Assembly (NCBI GenBank): GCA_026417375.1 | Contig: JAOADJ010000036.1 | Location: 1 to 64,000 of the forward strand | Source of the DNA: Melioribacteraceae bacterium | Lineage (GTDB): Bacteria; Bacteroidota; Ignavibacteria; Ignavibacteriales; Melioribacteraceae | Direction of reading: 5' to 3' | Length of the DNA: 64,000 nt | In this document: positions 62,360 to 64,000 of the stretch, piece by piece | How the letters are laid out: the number at the start of each line of letters is the position of its first letter | Numbering within the stretch: position 1 is the stretch's first letter | The notes under the pieces: model-generated | The model's input: the letters and a program-made list of their open reading frames with translations, nothing else | Told to the model about the DNA's origin: nothing | Database searches by the model: none | Program-made: the position numbers and the translations under genes

Positions 62360-63409
62360 ATGTCATTAGAAAAAGATCAAAGAATAAAAATTTTAGAGGA
62401 TACAATTGTAAACCTCGAAAAACAATATGGAAAAGGAACAATAATGAAACTTGGTGATGGAGTTGTAACACAAGTTGAAGCAATTCCTACAGGTTCTTTA
62501 TCACTTGATTATGCTTTAGGAATTGGTGGTGTTCCACGTGGCAGAATAGTTGAAATATATGGTCCTGAATCTTCTGGTAAAACAACATTATGTTTACATA
62601 TTATTGCCGAAGCTCAAAAACTTGGTGGATTAGCTGCATTTATTGATGCCGAACATGCTCTTGATGTTAATTATGCCAAAAGATTAAATGTTGATACAAC
62701 AAATCTTTTACTTTCACAACCCGATTTTGGCGAACAAGCTTTAGAAATAGTTGATACATTAATTCGCAGTAATGCTCTGGATGTAATAGTAGTTGATTCT
62801 GTTGCAGCATTAGTTCCACGTTCCGAAATTGAGGGAGATATGGGGGATCCTCAAATGGCAATGCAGGCTCGTTTAATGTCTCAGGCATTAAGAAAAATTA
62901 CTGGTGCAATTAGTAAATCAAAAACATGTGTAATTTTTATTAATCAGTTGAGAAGTAAAATAGGTGTAATGTTTGGTAGCCCGGAAACAACTACTGGTGG
63001 TAATGCATTAAAATTCTATTCTTCTGTTAGATTAGACATCAGACGTGTAGCTGCTATTAAAGATGGAAATAATGTAATTGGAAACAGAACAAAAGTTAAA
63101 GTTGCAAAAAGTAAAGTAGCTCCACCATTCAAAGAAGTTGAATTTGATATTTTATATAATGAAGGAATTAGTAAAGCTGGTGATATTATTGATTTAGCTG
63201 TTGACCATGGAATCCTGAAAAAAAGTGGTGCGTGGTTTACTTACAAAGAAGATAGATTCCAAGGAAGAGAACAATTAAAACAAAAAATGTTAGACGATCC
63301 GAAATTACTTGAAACTTTGGAATATGAAGTTAAAAAAGCTCTTGGCATGATTAAAGAAGAACAAAAAGTTGTTAAAGATGATGAACCTAAAACAAAAAAA
63401 TCTAAATGA
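62360..63409 (+). CDS. recA: Recombinase RecA
   Basis: A 349-residue protein. The N-terminal helix, then the ATPase core with Walker [10 protein letters not shown] (68-76), the catalytic Glu region DAEHALD near 98, [20 protein letters not shown] near 140 and loop L2 [20 protein letters not shown] near 202, are all standard. It ends in a lysine-rich tail KTKKSK rather than the usual acidic tail. GGAG five bases after thpR is the ribosome-binding site. The stop overlaps the recX ATG as ATGA. No SOS-type operator was evident in the short gap before it; expression probably comes from upstream in the operon. Confidence 0.98.
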   Translation: MSLEKDQRIKILEDTIVNLEKQYGKGTIMKLGDGVVTQVEAIPTGSLSLDYALGIGGVPRGRIVEIYGPESSGKTTLCLHIIAEAQKLGGLAAFIDAEHALDVNYAKRLNVDTTNLLLSQPDFGEQALEIVDTLIRSNALDVIVVDSVAALVPRSEIEGDMGDPQMAMQARLMSQALRKITGAISKSKTCVIFINQLRSKIGVMFGSPETTTGGNALKFYSSVRLDIRRVAAIKDGNNVIGNRTKVKVAKSKVAPPFKEVEFDILYNEGISKAGDIIDLAVDHGILKKSGAWFTYKEDRFQGREQLKQKMLDDPKLLETLEYEVKKALGMIKEEQKVVKDDEPKTKKSK

Positions 63410-64000
63410 AAATTTTATCATTAAAAAGAAAAGGAAATAACATTTTAATTACCTTGGATGATAATTCTGACTTTTTAATTGATTACAGAACTTTTGTTGA
63501 TTTTAGAATTCATAAAGATGTAGAAATATCAATTGAATTGATGAAGCTGCTCTCACAGGAGAGCAGTTTTGTTAAATGTAAAGATTCAGCTTTCAGATTT
63601 TTGGCAAGAAGACTTCATTCTACAAAAGAACTAAAATTAAAATTGCAAAAGAAAAATTATTCTAAAGAAATAATTGATAAAACAATTTTTCATTTAAATG
63701 AACAAAACTATTTGAATGATGAAGAATTTGCTTTACAATTTGTAAAAGAAAAAATCAGCAGAGGAAAAATTGGAATTAATAAAATTGTCAGCGAACTTAA
63801 AAATAAAGGAATAAATAACGAGATTACTCAAAAAATAATTTCTTCTATTGACAATAATACTTTTAATGATAATATAAATACACTCATCAAAAAAAAATTA
63901 AACCAATTAAAAAACAAAGAAACTGATAAAAGAAAAATAAAACAAAAAATTATTTCACATCTTATATCCAAAGGATACGATTACGATTCAATTTACAATT
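63406..64000 (+). CDS. recX: Recombination regulator RecX, 5' part only
   Basis: The frame opens at ATG 63406, overlapping the recA stop, and stays open to the window edge (198 residues seen). The body shows [18 protein letters not shown] near 64 and [20 protein letters not shown] near 97, then [19 protein letters not shown], the RecX three-helix repeats. RecX inhibits or modulates RecA filaments. An N-terminal extension of about 50 residues is beta-rich, as in Bacteroidetes and Ignavibacteria relatives. A terminator-like hairpin lies inside the gene at 63544-63570. Confidence 0.93.
   Translation, partial: MKILSLKRKGNNILITLDDNSDFLIDYRTFVDFRIHKDVEISIELMKLLSQESSFVKCKDSAFRFLARRLHSTKELKLKLQKKNYSKEIIDKTIFHLNEQNYLNDEEFALQFVKEKISRGKIGINKIVSELKNKGINNEITQKIISSIDNNTFNDNINTLIKKKLNQLKNKETDKRKIKQKIISHLISKGYDYDSIYN
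63544..63570 (+). terminator. Terminator-like hairpin inside recX (possible attenuator between recA and recX)
   Basis: CTGCTCTC (63547-63554) pairs perfectly with GAGAGCAG (63559-63566) across an ACAG loop; AAG/TTT extends the stem with one G-U pair, and TTTTGTT follows. It is unusually G+C-rich for this DNA and lies 141 bases into recX, where it could lower recX transcription relative to recA. Confidence 0.5.

Noticed and set aside
1-64000. Mobile elements, prophage or CRISPR arrays
   Set aside because: No transposase, integrase, phage structural gene, terminal repeats or regularly spaced direct repeats were seen; genes are housekeeping and tightly packed.

Overview
The window is a single, densely packed stretch of AT-rich bacterial chromosome (I estimate roughly 30% G+C by eye) with short or overlapping gene junctions and no visible phage, insertion sequence or CRISPR array. 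The gene set points to the FCB group, most likely Ignavibacteria or a close relative. It has alternative complex III joined to an A2-type cytochrome oxidase, outer-membrane and lipoprotein families typical of Bacteroidetes and Ignavibacteria, and promoters of the Bacteroidetes form (TTTG, 19-20 bases, TAnnTTTG). The genus assignment is inference; there is no rRNA here.

Layout. 1-450 is the 3' end of an acyl-CoA carboxylase beta subunit. 570-5156 holds proline dehydrogenase, tsaD, mltG and an Ig-like lipoprotein. 5172-9321 (minus strand) is hutI, glutamate formimidoyltransferase, cyclodeaminase and a NamZ-type muramidase: the lower half of histidine breakdown through formimino-folate. 9446-16999 holds glycogen synthase, a GmhB-like phosphatase, two envelope proteins, glyA, tatC and a polyprenyl synthase.

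17159-31758 is the bioenergetic core, one long operon: actA, a 58-residue open reading frame, actB, actC, a fused actD-actE, actF, cytochrome c, SCO, oxidase subunits I, III, IV and II, ctaB and an eight-helix membrane protein ending in cytochrome c. Together they would pass electrons from menaquinol to oxygen.

31814-38815 holds prmC, dtd, a metalloenzyme, comEC, murB and an MFS carrier, facing ybjQ on the minus strand. 39324-48681 holds an unknown helical protein, manC, an atypical RpiB-like protein, pyrK-pyrD, folC, rho, pdxA, a methyltransferase and ftsE. adk and tadA lie on the minus strand, with tRNA-Arg(ACG), the usual TadA substrate, beside tadA. 50317-57681 has glmS, preceded by a 26-codon leader-like frame, and then a carbamoyl-phosphate-centred cluster: a COG2403-type predicted GTPase, carbamate kinase, a TobZ/NodU carbamoyltransferase, an SxtJ-like protein and ornithine carbamoyltransferase. 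After tRNA-Phe come a SET-domain gene, purC, a DUF971 gene, pgsA, pgpA, cinA, thpR, recA and the start of recX.

Most notable: the carbamoyl-phosphate cluster; the orphan leader frame before glmS; an ActB that keeps a complete four-Cys cluster motif in the domain usually described as cofactor-free; the ActD-ActE fusion; a terminator-like hairpin inside recX; and an RpiB homologue with Asp in place of the catalytic Cys. No stretch longer than 300 bases lacks a gene.
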